From Hungateiclostridiaceae bacterium UBA1305 (GTDB lineage Bacteria > Bacillota > Clostridia > Acetivibrionales > DTU013), in assembly GCA_002307275.1 (NCBI GenBank), contig DBTX01000040.1, positions 114,681 through 154,034 on the forward strand: DNA of 39,354 bases. Reading direction: 5' to 3'. This document shows, in pieces, positions 24,959-32,395 of the stretch. The position numbers and the translations under genes are program-made. Numbering within the stretch: the first letter of the stretch is position 1; each line of letters starts with the position of its first letter. The notes beneath the pieces are model-generated. The model was not told the DNA's origin and made no database searches. It worked only from the letters and a program-made list of their open reading frames with translations.

Positions 24959-26027
24959 AACAGTAATACCATTTGGCCCGCAGCATCCTGTGCTGCCTGA
25001 ACCCCTTCATCTGAAGCTTGTCATGCAGGACGAGAAAATTATTGAGGCGATTCCTGCTATAGGTTATGTTCACAGAGGACTTGAGAAACTGACCGAATTG
25101 AAGGAATTCACACAGAATGTATATGTTGTGGAGCGTATCTGCGGCATCTGCAGCTGTATGCATGCCATGGCTTACTGTCAGGGCATTGAGACCCTGATGA
25201 ACCTGCAGATACCTGACAGGGCGCGTTTCCTCAGGGTGATCTGGGCGGAATTGCACAGAATTCACAGCCATCTGTTGTGGATGGGACTTCTGGCGGATTC
25301 CTTCGGTTTTGAAAGCTTGTTTATGCAGATTTGGAGAAACAGGGAAAAGGTCATGGACATCATGGAAGAAACTGCAGGCAGCCGTGTCATTATTTCTGTA
25401 AACACAATCGGTGGGACAAGACGTGACATTTCCAAGGAATTGCTGTTAAAGACAAAGGTTATTTTGGAAGAGATCAGGGAAGACATGAAGAGGATCGAAC
25501 CTGTTTTTCTGAATGATTATACGGTAAAGCACAGACTGGTCGGAATTGGAACACTGACGAAAGAGGATGCCCAAAGGCATTGCGCAGTTGGCCCGATGGC
25601 AAGAGCCAGTGGCATTGCAATGGACTTCAGAACTACCGGGTATTCTGCATACGGCGAGTTGGAATTTGAGCCGATAGTACGTACAGACGGTGATTGCTAT
25701 GCCAGGACTGACGTCAGGATGCAGGAGATATACCAGTCCATTAATCTGATAGAAGAGGCTATTGGTAAACTTCCTGCGGGAGAGATTGCAGTTCCCTTTA
25801 AAGGAAACCCGACCGGTGAGGTAATATCAAGAGTTGAGCAGCCAAGGGGTGAAGTGCTTTACTACCTAAGGGCAAATGGAACGAAAAATCTGGAGAGGAT
25901 GAGGGTCAGAACGCCTACCTTTGCCAACATTCCAACCTTGCTTCAGATGCTCCCCGGAAGCGAACTGGCTGACGTACCGGTGCTGATACTGACCATAGAC
26001 CCATGCATCAGCTGCACGGAACGTTGA
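24951..26027 (+). CDS. echE: Ech hydrogenase large subunit EchE (NuoD-like, NiFe site)
   Basis: A 358-residue catalytic subunit. The four cysteines that hold the Ni-Fe centre are present: N-terminal 'RICGICSCMHA' (about residues 62-72) and C-terminal 'TIDPCISCTER', which is the very end of the protein. Most [NiFe] hydrogenases end in a further peptide that a maturation protease removes. Here there is no residue after the CxxCxxR motif, in line with what is reported for some Ech-type large subunits. Other conserved parts are 'GPQHPVLPEPLHLKL' and 'IGYVHRGLEKLTE'. It reduces protons with electrons from ferredoxin via EchF and EchC. Confidence 0.96.
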   Translation: MPKTVIPFGPQHPVLPEPLHLKLVMQDEKIIEAIPAIGYVHRGLEKLTELKEFTQNVYVVERICGICSCMHAMAYCQGIETLMNLQIPDRARFLRVIWAELHRIHSHLLWMGLLADSFGFESLFMQIWRNREKVMDIMEETAGSRVIISVNTIGGTRRDISKELLLKTKVILEEIREDMKRIEPVFLNDYTVKHRLVGIGTLTKEDAQRHCAVGPMARASGIAMDFRTTGYSAYGELEFEPIVRTDGDCYARTDVRMQEIYQSINLIEEAIGKLPAGEIAVPFKGNPTGEVISRVEQPRGEVLYYLRANGTKNLERMRVRTPTFANIPTLLQMLPGSELADVPVLILTIDPCISCTER

Positions 26028-26048
26028 TTATATATAGGAGGTTCAATA

Positions 26049-26441
26049 ATGTTTGACATGATCGGCAACATCTTTAAGAATCTGGCTTCGAAGCCTGCGA
26101 CAAGGCAGTATCCCACGGTAAGGCGTGCTTCTTTCAAGGATACGAGGGGCCATATTGGAATAGATATAGATAACTGCATATTTTGCGGCATCTGCAGCAA
26201 AAAATGCCCTTCAAATGCATTAACTGTAGACAGAAATGCAAAAAGCTGGGAGATCGACCCCTTCAAATGCATTATCTGTAACGTTTGTGAAGAGGCTTGC
26301 CCGAAGAAATGCATTATCAATTATGAGGACTATAACACTTCTGCGTTAATAAAGGAAAAAAGGAAATCCGTACAACAGCCCAAACCGCCGAAGGAAGAAG
26401 AACAAAGCGGCGCAGCGGTTGCTGGCAAAAAAGCGGAGTAA
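26049..26441 (+). CDS. echF: Ech hydrogenase ferredoxin-like subunit EchF
   Basis: A 130-residue protein with two [4Fe-4S] motifs, 'CIFCGICSKKCPSNAL' (about residues 43-58) and 'CIICNVCEEACPKKCI' (about 75-90), which relay electrons from reduced ferredoxin to EchC. The C-terminal about 40 residues are a Lys/Glu/Pro-rich tail. AGGAGG lies 6 bases upstream of the ATG. It is the last ech gene and is followed by a terminator. Confidence 0.95.
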   Translation: MFDMIGNIFKNLASKPATRQYPTVRRASFKDTRGHIGIDIDNCIFCGICSKKCPSNALTVDRNAKSWEIDPFKCIICNVCEEACPKKCIINYEDYNTSALIKEKRKSVQQPKPPKEEEQSGAAVAGKKAE

Positions 26442-26489
26442 GGCTTCAGCAGTCATAGACAGCAATAACGATATTTATACCGTATTGAG

Positions 26490-26520
26490 GGGACTGCCTG
26501 CAAAGGCGGTCTTTTTGTTT
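26490..26520 (+). terminator. Terminator after echF
   Basis: GGACTGCC pairs with GGCGGTCTT (one G-T wobble) around TGCAAA, followed by TTTTTGTTT. hypA and hypB lie beyond it, so they depend on read-through or their own promoter. Confidence 0.75.
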
Positions 26521-26656
26521 AAAGGCATTCCATTAAAGTGTAATACGCCTGAAAGTGAGCAGGGCCCTATGCCTCCGAGCTTTTCATTAAAGGCATTCCG
26601 TTAAAGAGGAATCCGCCTGAAAGTAAGCGTGGTTCGATGACCCCGAGCTTTTCATA
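26521..26656 (+). repeat. Two-copy 68-base direct repeat between echF and hypA
   Basis: Copies 26521-26588 and 26589-26656 are adjacent, about 80-85% identical by eye. Each starts AAAGGCATTCC and ends CCGAGCTTTTCAT. A partial third copy may start at 26657. It fills most of the 250-base echF-hypA gap and I see no gene in it. Confidence 0.75.
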
Positions 26657-26693
26657 ATGGAGCGTCCGTTTTATTGAGAAAGGAACAGATGCC

Positions 26694-27035
26694 ATGCATG
26701 AATATGCTGTAACACAGAATATGGTGGAGATAGCTGTAAGAGAAGCTGTGGCGGCCGGGAGCAAAAAAATACTTGAGATCAGGCTTGTCATAGGTGATCT
26801 GTCTTCCATCATAGATGAATCCGTCAGTATGTATTTTGACTTTTTCAGCGAGGGAACGGCTGCTCAGGGCGCAAAACTGATTTTCAGGAGAATGCCGGCA
26901 AAATTGAGTTGCATAGCCTGTGGCCAGGAATATGAGAAACCACGAAGTGGTTTTGACTGCCCGTCTTGCGGCGGTGAAGGCAGGCTTACGGATGCGGGCA
27001 GGGAATTTTACATAGAGAGTATGGAGGTTGAATGA
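26694..27035 (+). CDS. hypA: Hydrogenase nickel-insertion protein HypA
   Basis: A 113-residue protein that delivers nickel to the hydrogenase large subunit together with HypB. The N-terminal 'MHEYAVTQ' contains the His2-Glu3 nickel site. The zinc finger is formed by 'CIACGQEY' (about residues 73-80) and 'CPSCGGEG'. AAAGGA lies upstream. The stop overlaps the hypB start region. Its position after ech suggests that it serves EchE. Confidence 0.95.
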   Translation: MHEYAVTQNMVEIAVREAVAAGSKKILEIRLVIGDLSSIIDESVSMYFDFFSEGTAAQGAKLIFRRMPAKLSCIACGQEYEKPRSGFDCPSCGGEGRLTDAGREFYIESMEVE

Positions 27036-27037
27036 CG

Positions 27038-27670
27038 ATGGAAATCAAGGTAATGAAAAACATCATGGATGTCAATAACAAAGTCGCTGATTTGAACAGG
27101 GATTATTTCACCGAACATGGAATTACTGTTGCGAATGTGATGGCTTCGCCTGGAGCAGGAAAAACCAGTATTATCATGAAACTGATGGAGCTGTCGAAAC
27201 GCCGGTTCAGCGTGATAGAAGGGGATATCGCTTCGAGCATTGACGCACAGAAGATAGACGGGATGGGTGTACATGTTGTACAAATCAATACCAACGGGGG
27301 CTGTCATCTGGACGCCAACATGATCCATACCGTGGTTGAAGGAGATGCGGGGTTTGATAACTCGATCCTATTCATTGAAAATGTCGGCAACCTGGTATGC
27401 CCATCGTCATTTGACCTCGGTGAAGGGCTGAAGCTGGTTATTGCAAGTGTTCCCGAAGGTCATGACAAGCCGTTCAAGTATACGTCGATGTTCGAGGCTG
27501 CAGATGTTATTATCCTGAATAAGACTGATCTGCTGCCGTATATCGATTTCGACAGGGATGCATTTTATAAGGGGATCCGTACTGTGAATCCGGAAGCGAA
27601 GGTGTTTGAAGTATCCTGCAGGAACGGAGAGGGACTGGATGAATTGGTGAAATGGATTGGTGGGGTGTAA
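27038..27670 (+). CDS. hypB: Hydrogenase nickel-insertion GTPase HypB
   Basis: A protein of about 210 residues, a SIMIBI-class GTPase that drives nickel transfer. Motifs are the P-loop 'ASPGAGKTSIIMKLM' (about residues 37-51), 'VIEGDIASSIDAQ', the metal-site 'NTNGGCHLDANM', 'FIENVGNLVCPS' and the G4 motif 'ILNKTDLLPY'. It lacks a His-rich nickel-storage N-terminus. ATG 27038 is preferred, because GGAGG lies 10 bases upstream; ATG 27032, which overlaps the hypA stop, is an alternative. hypC, hypD, hypE and hypF are not in this window. Confidence 0.94.
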   Translation: MEIKVMKNIMDVNNKVADLNRDYFTEHGITVANVMASPGAGKTSIIMKLMELSKRRFSVIEGDIASSIDAQKIDGMGVHVVQINTNGGCHLDANMIHTVVEGDAGFDNSILFIENVGNLVCPSSFDLGEGLKLVIASVPEGHDKPFKYTSMFEAADVIILNKTDLLPYIDFDRDAFYKGIRTVNPEAKVFEVSCRNGEGLDELVKWIGGV

Positions 27671-27810
27671 GCGGCGACTGTGCTGTATCAGAGGAGAAAA
27701 CTTTATAAAGCATAAATCACTAAGCGTTGTCGCAGATTAATCGATTAGCTGAAGATAGCAAAGTATATCTGGACATACTTAAAAAAGCGATATATAACGA
27801 ATGAAGTACT

Positions 27811-28938
27811 TTATTTAATCACCAGCAATGCCATGGTAACGTCGTCCTGCAGTTGATTGGCCGAATGAACCCCGGCAAACTGGAATGCTGCTTTTTTTAT
27901 ATTCAAAAGCAGCTGCTTTGGCTTGAGGTTGTCATTGAGAATGATGTCAAGCAGCCTTTCCTCACCGTACTGTTCGTTATCCTTATTTCTCATTTCGAGT
28001 ATTCCGTCCGAATAAAGGAAGAGCTTGTCGCCGGAGTTCAGCTTTAGCATGCCATTGACATATTCCGGATTTTCAGTCCAGTTGCTTATGGGGATGCCGG
28101 GCAGCCTCAACAGTTCAAAACGGCTCGTGCTGTATACCAGAGGGCTTACACTGAGGCCTGCATTCGAGTACAGCATTTCTTTGCTTTCCAAATCAATGAT
28201 TGCATAAAAGATCGTGATGTATAATTCTTCATCCAGCTTGCTTTGATTGAACTCATAATAAAGGTCCTCAAGTGCTTTTGCCGGAGACAGCTGCTTTTTG
28301 TCCAGTGCAGAACGAAGAAAGACTGTCAGAAATGATGCCGGAACGCCATGACCTGAGACATCTGCGAGGTATAATCCGATATGGGAGTCATCTATCTTGA
28401 AAATATCCAGAAAGTCACCGCCCAATGATTCACATGGCATGTAAATAAAAGAGAAGTTCAACCGATGATCTGTGATCGGACCTGGCAAGAGGCTTGCCTG
28501 AAGCTTTCTGGCCATTTCCAGTTCAGCCTTGAATTTATTATTCTGTTCCTGGGTTTCATGATATAGCTGTTTCAACTGGGTTGTTTCCCGAAGGACTTCT
28601 ACAGTTGCGATAATCTGGTTCTCTGCATTTTTTATAGGGGAGCTCATGACGGAGAATATCCTGCTGTTGATGATCTCCTCTTTCTCATGGCATGCGCCGT
28701 CAAAGGCCGATTTCCTGGAAATGCAGTTGGTGCATGGCTCGGATCGGCCAAGGACGGTATAGCACTTAGAGCCGATCAGGTTTTTGCCAAGACTGTCGGT
28801 CATTGCCTTGTTCATGTAAATAACATTATCATTCGTGTCAAGCACCCGTACCCAGTCATACATGCCATCGACGATATCTTCAATAAAGGGTCTGCTCTGT
28901 TTAAAAGATTCCGTAAACCTCACCTCTCCTATAAACAT
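27811..28938 (-). CDS. PAS-domain SpoIIE/RsbU-type protein phosphatase
   Basis: A 375-residue signalling protein. Residues about 20-125 form a PAS domain with an unusual cysteine pattern, 'KCYTVLGRSEPCTNCI', which is seen in a subset of PAS sensors. A short coiled coil, 'QEQNNKFKAELEMARKLQAS', leads into the PP2C-type phosphatase domain: 'PCESLGGDFLDIFKI', 'IGLYLADVSGHGVPASFLT' (metal-binding Asp), 'GDKLFLYSDGILEMRN' and 'LQDDVTMALLVIK'. Such proteins dephosphorylate anti-anti-sigma factors. No anti-sigma partner is encoded nearby. No good ribosome site precedes ATG 28938, so the start is uncertain. It is transcribed against hypB and away from yyaC. Confidence 0.9.
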   Translation of the reverse strand: MFIGEVRFTESFKQSRPFIEDIVDGMYDWVRVLDTNDNVIYMNKAMTDSLGKNLIGSKCYTVLGRSEPCTNCISRKSAFDGACHEKEEIINSRIFSVMSSPIKNAENQIIATVEVLRETTQLKQLYHETQEQNNKFKAELEMARKLQASLLPGPITDHRLNFSFIYMPCESLGGDFLDIFKIDDSHIGLYLADVSGHGVPASFLTVFLRSALDKKQLSPAKALEDLYYEFNQSKLDEELYITIFYAIIDLESKEMLYSNAGLSVSPLVYSTSRFELLRLPGIPISNWTENPEYVNGMLKLNSGDKLFLYSDGILEMRNKDNEQYGEERLLDIILNDNLKPKQLLLNIKKAAFQFAGVHSANQLQDDVTMALLVIK

Positions 28939-29086
28939 AATAGCAATGATTCATTATTAAGTAAATTCAATTCGCCCCAATGTAACTCATATAATAACGA
29001 TAAACTTTTAGGGCAATAATTAAAATATGTAATAAATGAGGTACCAAAGGAAATAATATATTTTAAAACGTTACTTGGAGTAAATG

Positions 29087-29701
29087 ATGTTTCCGAAAGC
29101 GGCAGAAAGTCAGCAATACATTAATGTTAACAGCATATCGGCGTTCAAATGCTTTACTGATGAGCTCTATAGCCATATTGTGAAAGCTTTGGGCAATGGA
29201 TGCAGATCATTGGTCTTTGTATGCATTGGTACCGACAGGTCAACAGGGGATAGCCTCGGCCCCCTTATTGGTTATAAGATCGCAAATCTGAAGCATAAAG
29301 GTGTCCATGTCTATGGCAATCTCGAAAATCCCGTCCATGCAAAAAATCTTGAAGAAATAATGCACTGTGTATCAACAGACTGCCGTGAACCGTTTGTTAT
29401 AGCAATAGATGCGTGCCTGGGCAGGATGGACCATGTGGGTTATATCAGTATTGGTAAAGGCTCTATCAAGCCAGGTTCAGGTGTAAACAAGGAACTCACG
29501 CCGGTGGGGGATATGTATGTGACTGGCATTGTCAACTTCGGCGGTTTTATGGACTTTCTTGTCCTTCAAAATACAAGGCTGCAAATCGTAATGAAGATAG
29601 CGGATCTGATTGCGGCTGGAATCCGTTATGTATTATGGAGACTGGAAAAAGAGGGCGAATACCCGGCATATGACAATTCCGCTGAATATGTAAAAGTGTA
29701 A
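29087..29701 (+). CDS. yyaC: Spore protein YyaC (DUF1256 putative protease)
   Basis: A protein of about 204 residues. The conserved core is 'LVFVCIGTDRSTGDSLGPLI', 'GNLENPVHAKNL', 'FVIAIDACLGRMDHVG' and 'PGSGVNKELTPVGDMYVTGI'. The fold is that of hydrogenase-maturation endopeptidases (HybD/HycI type), but in spore formers the family is annotated as sporulation protein YyaC. ATG 29087 has GGAG 6 bases upstream; ATG 29084 directly precedes it. Its closeness to hypAB raises the question of a hydrogenase role. EchE has no peptide to cleave, however, so the spore role remains the better call. Confidence 0.88.
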   Translation: MFPKAAESQQYINVNSISAFKCFTDELYSHIVKALGNGCRSLVFVCIGTDRSTGDSLGPLIGYKIANLKHKGVHVYGNLENPVHAKNLEEIMHCVSTDCREPFVIAIDACLGRMDHVGYISIGKGSIKPGSGVNKELTPVGDMYVTGIVNFGGFMDFLVLQNTRLQIVMKIADLIAAGIRYVLWRLEKEGEYPAYDNSAEYVKV

Positions 29702-29725
29702 ACAAAAGGGACCTCTCAAATATAT

Positions 29726-29754
29726 CAGACATTTTGGTCAATAAACGTTATAAT
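29726..29754 (+). promoter_or_regulatory. Possible sigma-A promoter of the DUF5668-like gene
   Basis: TATAAT at 29749-29754 is perfect; a CAGACA 17 bases upstream (29726-29731) is a weak -35. The palindrome at 29770-29791 falls just after the expected start point. Confidence 0.4.
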
Positions 29755-29769
29755 ATTATAGATGAACAA

Positions 29770-29791
29770 GTACGCTGTCATGACAGTGTAC
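29770..29791. promoter_or_regulatory. 22-base palindrome, operator-like
   Basis: GTACGCTGTCATGACAGTGTAC is symmetric except for one base pair (listed here as positions 29770-29791; core CTGTCATGACAG perfect). It lies about 10-30 bases after the expected transcription start and 38 bases before the next start codon, a good place for a repressor site. The repressor is unknown. Confidence 0.45.
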
Positions 29792-29828
29792 GAACGACGC
29801 TTAATGAATTATTTGGGAGGTTTCTAAC

Positions 29829-30365
29829 ATGAACAGGACAGGTAAAGTGCTTGGAAGCATTTTCATCATCCTTGGCGCTTTGTTTCTATTAAGGAATTTA
29901 AATATTATTGGGCCGATCTGGCAATATGTCAATATAGGTCGTATTATTGGGACATTCTGGCCATCTTTATTTCTGATATTGCCGGGACTGTTATTCCATC
30001 TGGGCTATCTCTCAGGCAGGAAAAAGGATCCGGGGGTACTGGTGCCTGGAGGAATATTGCTGGTGCTGGGTGCTGCATTCCAGGTAAACATGCTCTTTGG
30101 CGGATGGGAAATCACATGGCCTATATATATATTCTCGGTAGCTTTTGGACTTTTTGAATTATATGTTTTTGGCAACAGGGACAGAGGTCTGCTGATACCT
30201 ATTGGCATTCTGACCGGGCTGTCGGCAATATTTTTCTTTGTATTTTCAGTCAAGACATTGCTGGGCATTAACACACAATCCTTTATCGTGCCAGCGGTGC
30301 TAATTGGTATAGGTCTGATCGTACTGTTCGGAGGCAAGGGAAACGGCGGAAGACAAAAATTTTAA
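29829..30365 (+). CDS. Small multi-pass membrane protein (LiaF/DUF5668-like)
   Basis: A 178-residue protein with about five to six membrane segments. It begins with a 'GSIFIILGALFLLRNLNII' helix, typical of DUF5668 and of the N-terminus of LiaF-type envelope-stress proteins. This is followed by 'FWPSLFLILPGLLFHLGYL', 'GILLVLGAAFQVNMLF' and a Gly-rich C-terminal helix. The charged loop 'SGRKKDPG' lies inside. There is no LiaF C-terminal domain, so it is only the membrane half. GGGAGG lies upstream. It may respond to envelope conditions, but this is inference. Confidence 0.7.
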   Translation: MNRTGKVLGSIFIILGALFLLRNLNIIGPIWQYVNIGRIIGTFWPSLFLILPGLLFHLGYLSGRKKDPGVLVPGGILLVLGAAFQVNMLFGGWEITWPIYIFSVAFGLFELYVFGNRDRGLLIPIGILTGLSAIFFFVFSVKTLLGINTQSFIVPAVLIGIGLIVLFGGKGNGGRQKF

Positions 30366-30454
30366 ATTTTTGTTTATGAATGTACCGTAGGGGGAATATA
30401 GATTAAAGTGATAAAAATGAACAGATTCAACACTGATTGAATGGAGATGAATGA

Positions 30455-30613
30455 ATGGAGAAATATGTATGTACGGCATGCGGTTATGTTTATGATCCTG
30501 CAATTGGGGATCCGGAGGCTGGCATTGCACCCGGCACATCCTTCGACGATATTCCGGAGGATTGGGTTTGCCCGATATGCGGTGTTGGCAAGGATATGTT
30601 CGAGAAGGAATAA
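30455..30613 (+). CDS. Rubredoxin
   Basis: A 52-residue protein. It has the two CxxCG knuckles that bind one iron, 'YVCTACGYVYDP' (Cys6 and Cys9) and 'WVCPICGVGKD' (Cys39 and Cys42), and the typical 'GIAPGTSFDDIPEDW' core. Rubredoxins carry single electrons, often to enzymes that remove oxygen or peroxide in anaerobes. GGAGAT lies about 6 bases before the ATG. It is a stand-alone gene between the membrane protein and the glnA promoter; no rubrerythrin or flavodiiron gene is adjacent. Confidence 0.97.
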   Translation: MEKYVCTACGYVYDPAIGDPEAGIAPGTSFDDIPEDWVCPICGVGKDMFEKE

Positions 30614-30642
30614 CATCGGCGATTATAAAGAAAAAATGGTTG

Positions 30643-30670
30643 TTGCATAAATGTATAAATGTGTTATAAT
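30643..30670 (+). promoter_or_regulatory. Sigma-A promoter of glnA
   Basis: TTGCAT (30643-30648), 16 bases, TATAAT (30665-30670). The transcript should start near 30677, giving a leader of about 285 bases before glnA. Confidence 0.65.
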
Positions 30671-30676
30671 CAATAC

Positions 30677-30758
30677 ATTATTAAGTGCTTTTATTTAGAT
30701 GTCAGGAACAACGACGTTCTCAGGCTGGTTAAACATACCTTGCCTGAGTCGTTTTTTT
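30677..30758 (+). promoter_or_regulatory. glnA leader: ANTAR-type hexaloop hairpin overlapping a terminator
   Basis: Hairpin GGAAC (30705-30709), loop AACGAC (30710-30715), GTTCT (30716-30720): a six-base loop with A in position 1 and G in position 4, as known for RNA targets of ANTAR proteins. The loop bases AACGAC and the following TCAGGC (30720-30725) are also the left arm of a terminator whose right arm is GCCTGAGTCGTT (30742-30753), followed by T's to 30758. The two structures exclude each other. An ANTAR protein bound to the hexaloop hairpin would therefore let transcription reach glnA. The known class has two hexaloops; a first (P1) one is not evident by eye. An ANTAR regulator is encoded just downstream of glnA. 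Confidence 0.75.
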
Positions 30759-30818
30759 ATGTCCGGGAGATATGTGTTGAAAAAAATTCGTAAAAGGAAT
30801 GATTCTTTTTCAACAAAC

Positions 30819-30864
30819 GATTATTGCTTCAGCAAATAATCTTCATTTATTTGCTGCGCAGCAA
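30819..30864 (+). other. Three mutually exclusive hairpins between the glnA terminator and glnA
   Basis: GATTATTGC (30819-30827) pairs with GCAAATAATC (30832-30841, one bulge). AGCAAATAA (30831-30839) pairs with TTATTTGCT (30847-30855). TTGCTGCGCAGCAA (30851-30864) is a perfect palindrome. Each overlaps the next, so only alternate ones can form. This is the structured part of the about 200 bases between terminator and start codon. Confidence 0.5.
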
Positions 30865-30961
30865 TTAATTGGAACCAAATGTAATACAAGTGAAAAACTG
30901 ATGATCCCAATTCTTTTTTTCATTATATCAACGGGAAAATTTATTTTAAGGAGTGTTGCAT

Positions 30962-32296
30962 ATGCCAAAGTATACCAAGGAAGATGTAATCAGGTTGGTG
31001 AAGGAGCAGGATGTAAAATTCATACGTCTGCAGTTCACTGATATATTCGGAACATTGAAGAATCTAGCTATTACTGCTGATCAACTCGAAAAAGCACTTG
31101 ATAATAAATGCATGTTTGATGGTTCATCAATAGAAGGTTTTGTCAGAATTGAAGAATCCGACATGTATTTAAGGCCTGATACCAACACTTTCGTCGTATT
31201 CCCCTGGAGACCCCAGAACGGCAAAGTGGCACGCCTGATCTGCGACGTATACAATCCTGATGGCACTCCATTTGAAGGGGATCCCAGGTATGTACTCAGA
31301 AAGACAATCGAAAAAGCTTCGAAAATGGGATATGATACTTATAATGTCGGACCGGAGTGCGAATTCTTCCTATTCCTCACTGACAGTGAAGGAAACCCGA
31401 CAACGATCACACATGATAATGCAGGATATTTCGACCTTGGGCCTGTCGATCTGGGCGAAAACGCAAGACGTGACATGTGCCTTGCACTCGAAGAGATGGG
31501 CTTTGAAATTGAAGCATCACATCATGAAGTAGCACCTGGTCAGCATGAAATCGATTTTAAATATAATGATGCATTGACGGCTGCGGATGCAATTCTTACA
31601 TTCAAGCTGGTTGTCAAGACAATAGCACAAAGGCACGGACTGCATGCGACCTTCATGCCCAAACCCGTTTTCGGCATTTCAGGCTCTGGTATGCATGTCA
31701 ATACTTCCTTATATAAAAACGGAAAGAACATATTCTTCGATGAAAAGGATTCCCTGCAGCTTAGTCAGGAAGCATACTGGTTCATAGGCGGATTGATGAA
31801 GAACATGCGCTCCATTGCAGCTCTGACCAACCCGCTGGTTAACTCTTACAAGAGGCTTGTACCTGGTTATGAAGCTCCAGTATATGTCGCCTGGTCGGCA
31901 AGGAACAGAAGTCCATTGATAAGAATACCTGCAGCTCGTGGAACAGCTACAAGGCTTGAATTAAGATGCCCCGATCCGAGCTGTAACCCATATCTTGCAC
32001 TGGCAGCCATTCTCGCAGCAGGACTCGATGGTATCGAGAATAAAATTCAACCGCCTGCACCGTCCAACAAGAACCTCTTTGAGATGACTACGGAAGAAAG
32101 GCGTGCGGAGGGCATCGGAGAACTGCCGGGAAGCCTTGATGAAGCAATTGCCGAGATGAGCAAAAGCGACTTTGTCAAGGATATACTTGGTAACCATGTT
32201 TATTACAAATATATTGAAGCCAAGCAGGAAGAATGCAATGAGTACAGGACTAAAGTAAGCAAATGGGAGATCGACTCATACCTGATGAAGTATTGA
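30962..32296 (+). CDS. glnA: Type I glutamine synthetase
   Basis: A 444-residue enzyme that joins ammonium to glutamate using ATP. Motifs: 'FDGSSIEGF' (substrate loop), 'GPECEFFLF' (metal Glu), 'EVAPGQHEIDFKYNDAL', 'KPVFGISGSGMHVNTSL' (ATP site), 'NPLVNSYKRLVPGYEAP' and 'RIPAARGTATRLELRCPDPS'. The adenylylation tyrosine of proteobacterial enzymes is absent ('NKNLFEMTTEE' in its place), which marks the short GSI-alpha form found in Gram-positives; control is therefore at the level of feedback and transcription. ATG 30962 has AAGGAG 8 bases upstream. Expression is likely set by the leader RNA. The gene is followed within a few bases by a palindromic repeat and then the ANTAR gene. Confidence 0.97.
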   Translation: MPKYTKEDVIRLVKEQDVKFIRLQFTDIFGTLKNLAITADQLEKALDNKCMFDGSSIEGFVRIEESDMYLRPDTNTFVVFPWRPQNGKVARLICDVYNPDGTPFEGDPRYVLRKTIEKASKMGYDTYNVGPECEFFLFLTDSEGNPTTITHDNAGYFDLGPVDLGENARRDMCLALEEMGFEIEASHHEVAPGQHEIDFKYNDALTAADAILTFKLVVKTIAQRHGLHATFMPKPVFGISGSGMHVNTSLYKNGKNIFFDEKDSLQLSQEAYWFIGGLMKNMRSIAALTNPLVNSYKRLVPGYEAPVYVAWSARNRSPLIRIPAARGTATRLELRCPDPSCNPYLALAAILAAGLDGIENKIQPPAPSNKNLFEMTTEERRAEGIGELPGSLDEAIAEMSKSDFVKDILGNHVYYKYIEAKQEECNEYRTKVSKWEIDSYLMKY

Positions 32297-32299
32297 GGA

Positions 32300-32367
32300 A
32301 AGGGGACACATCTCCAGCAGGAAGAATGCGTAAAGGGCCGGGAAATGTCCCCTTCTGACGCTAAAGC
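32300..32367. repeat. Palindromic GGGGACA repeat, copy 1
   Basis: AAGGGGACA (from 32300) pairs with TGTCCCCTT (32346-32354). It begins 3 bases after the glnA stop codon. The interior GAATGCGTAAAGGGCCG is shared with copies 2-4 at 33050-33243. As RNA it forms a long stem, but it lacks a T-run. Confidence 0.85.
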
Positions 32368-32395
32368 TAACAGAACACTCTCAATACATTTGATT

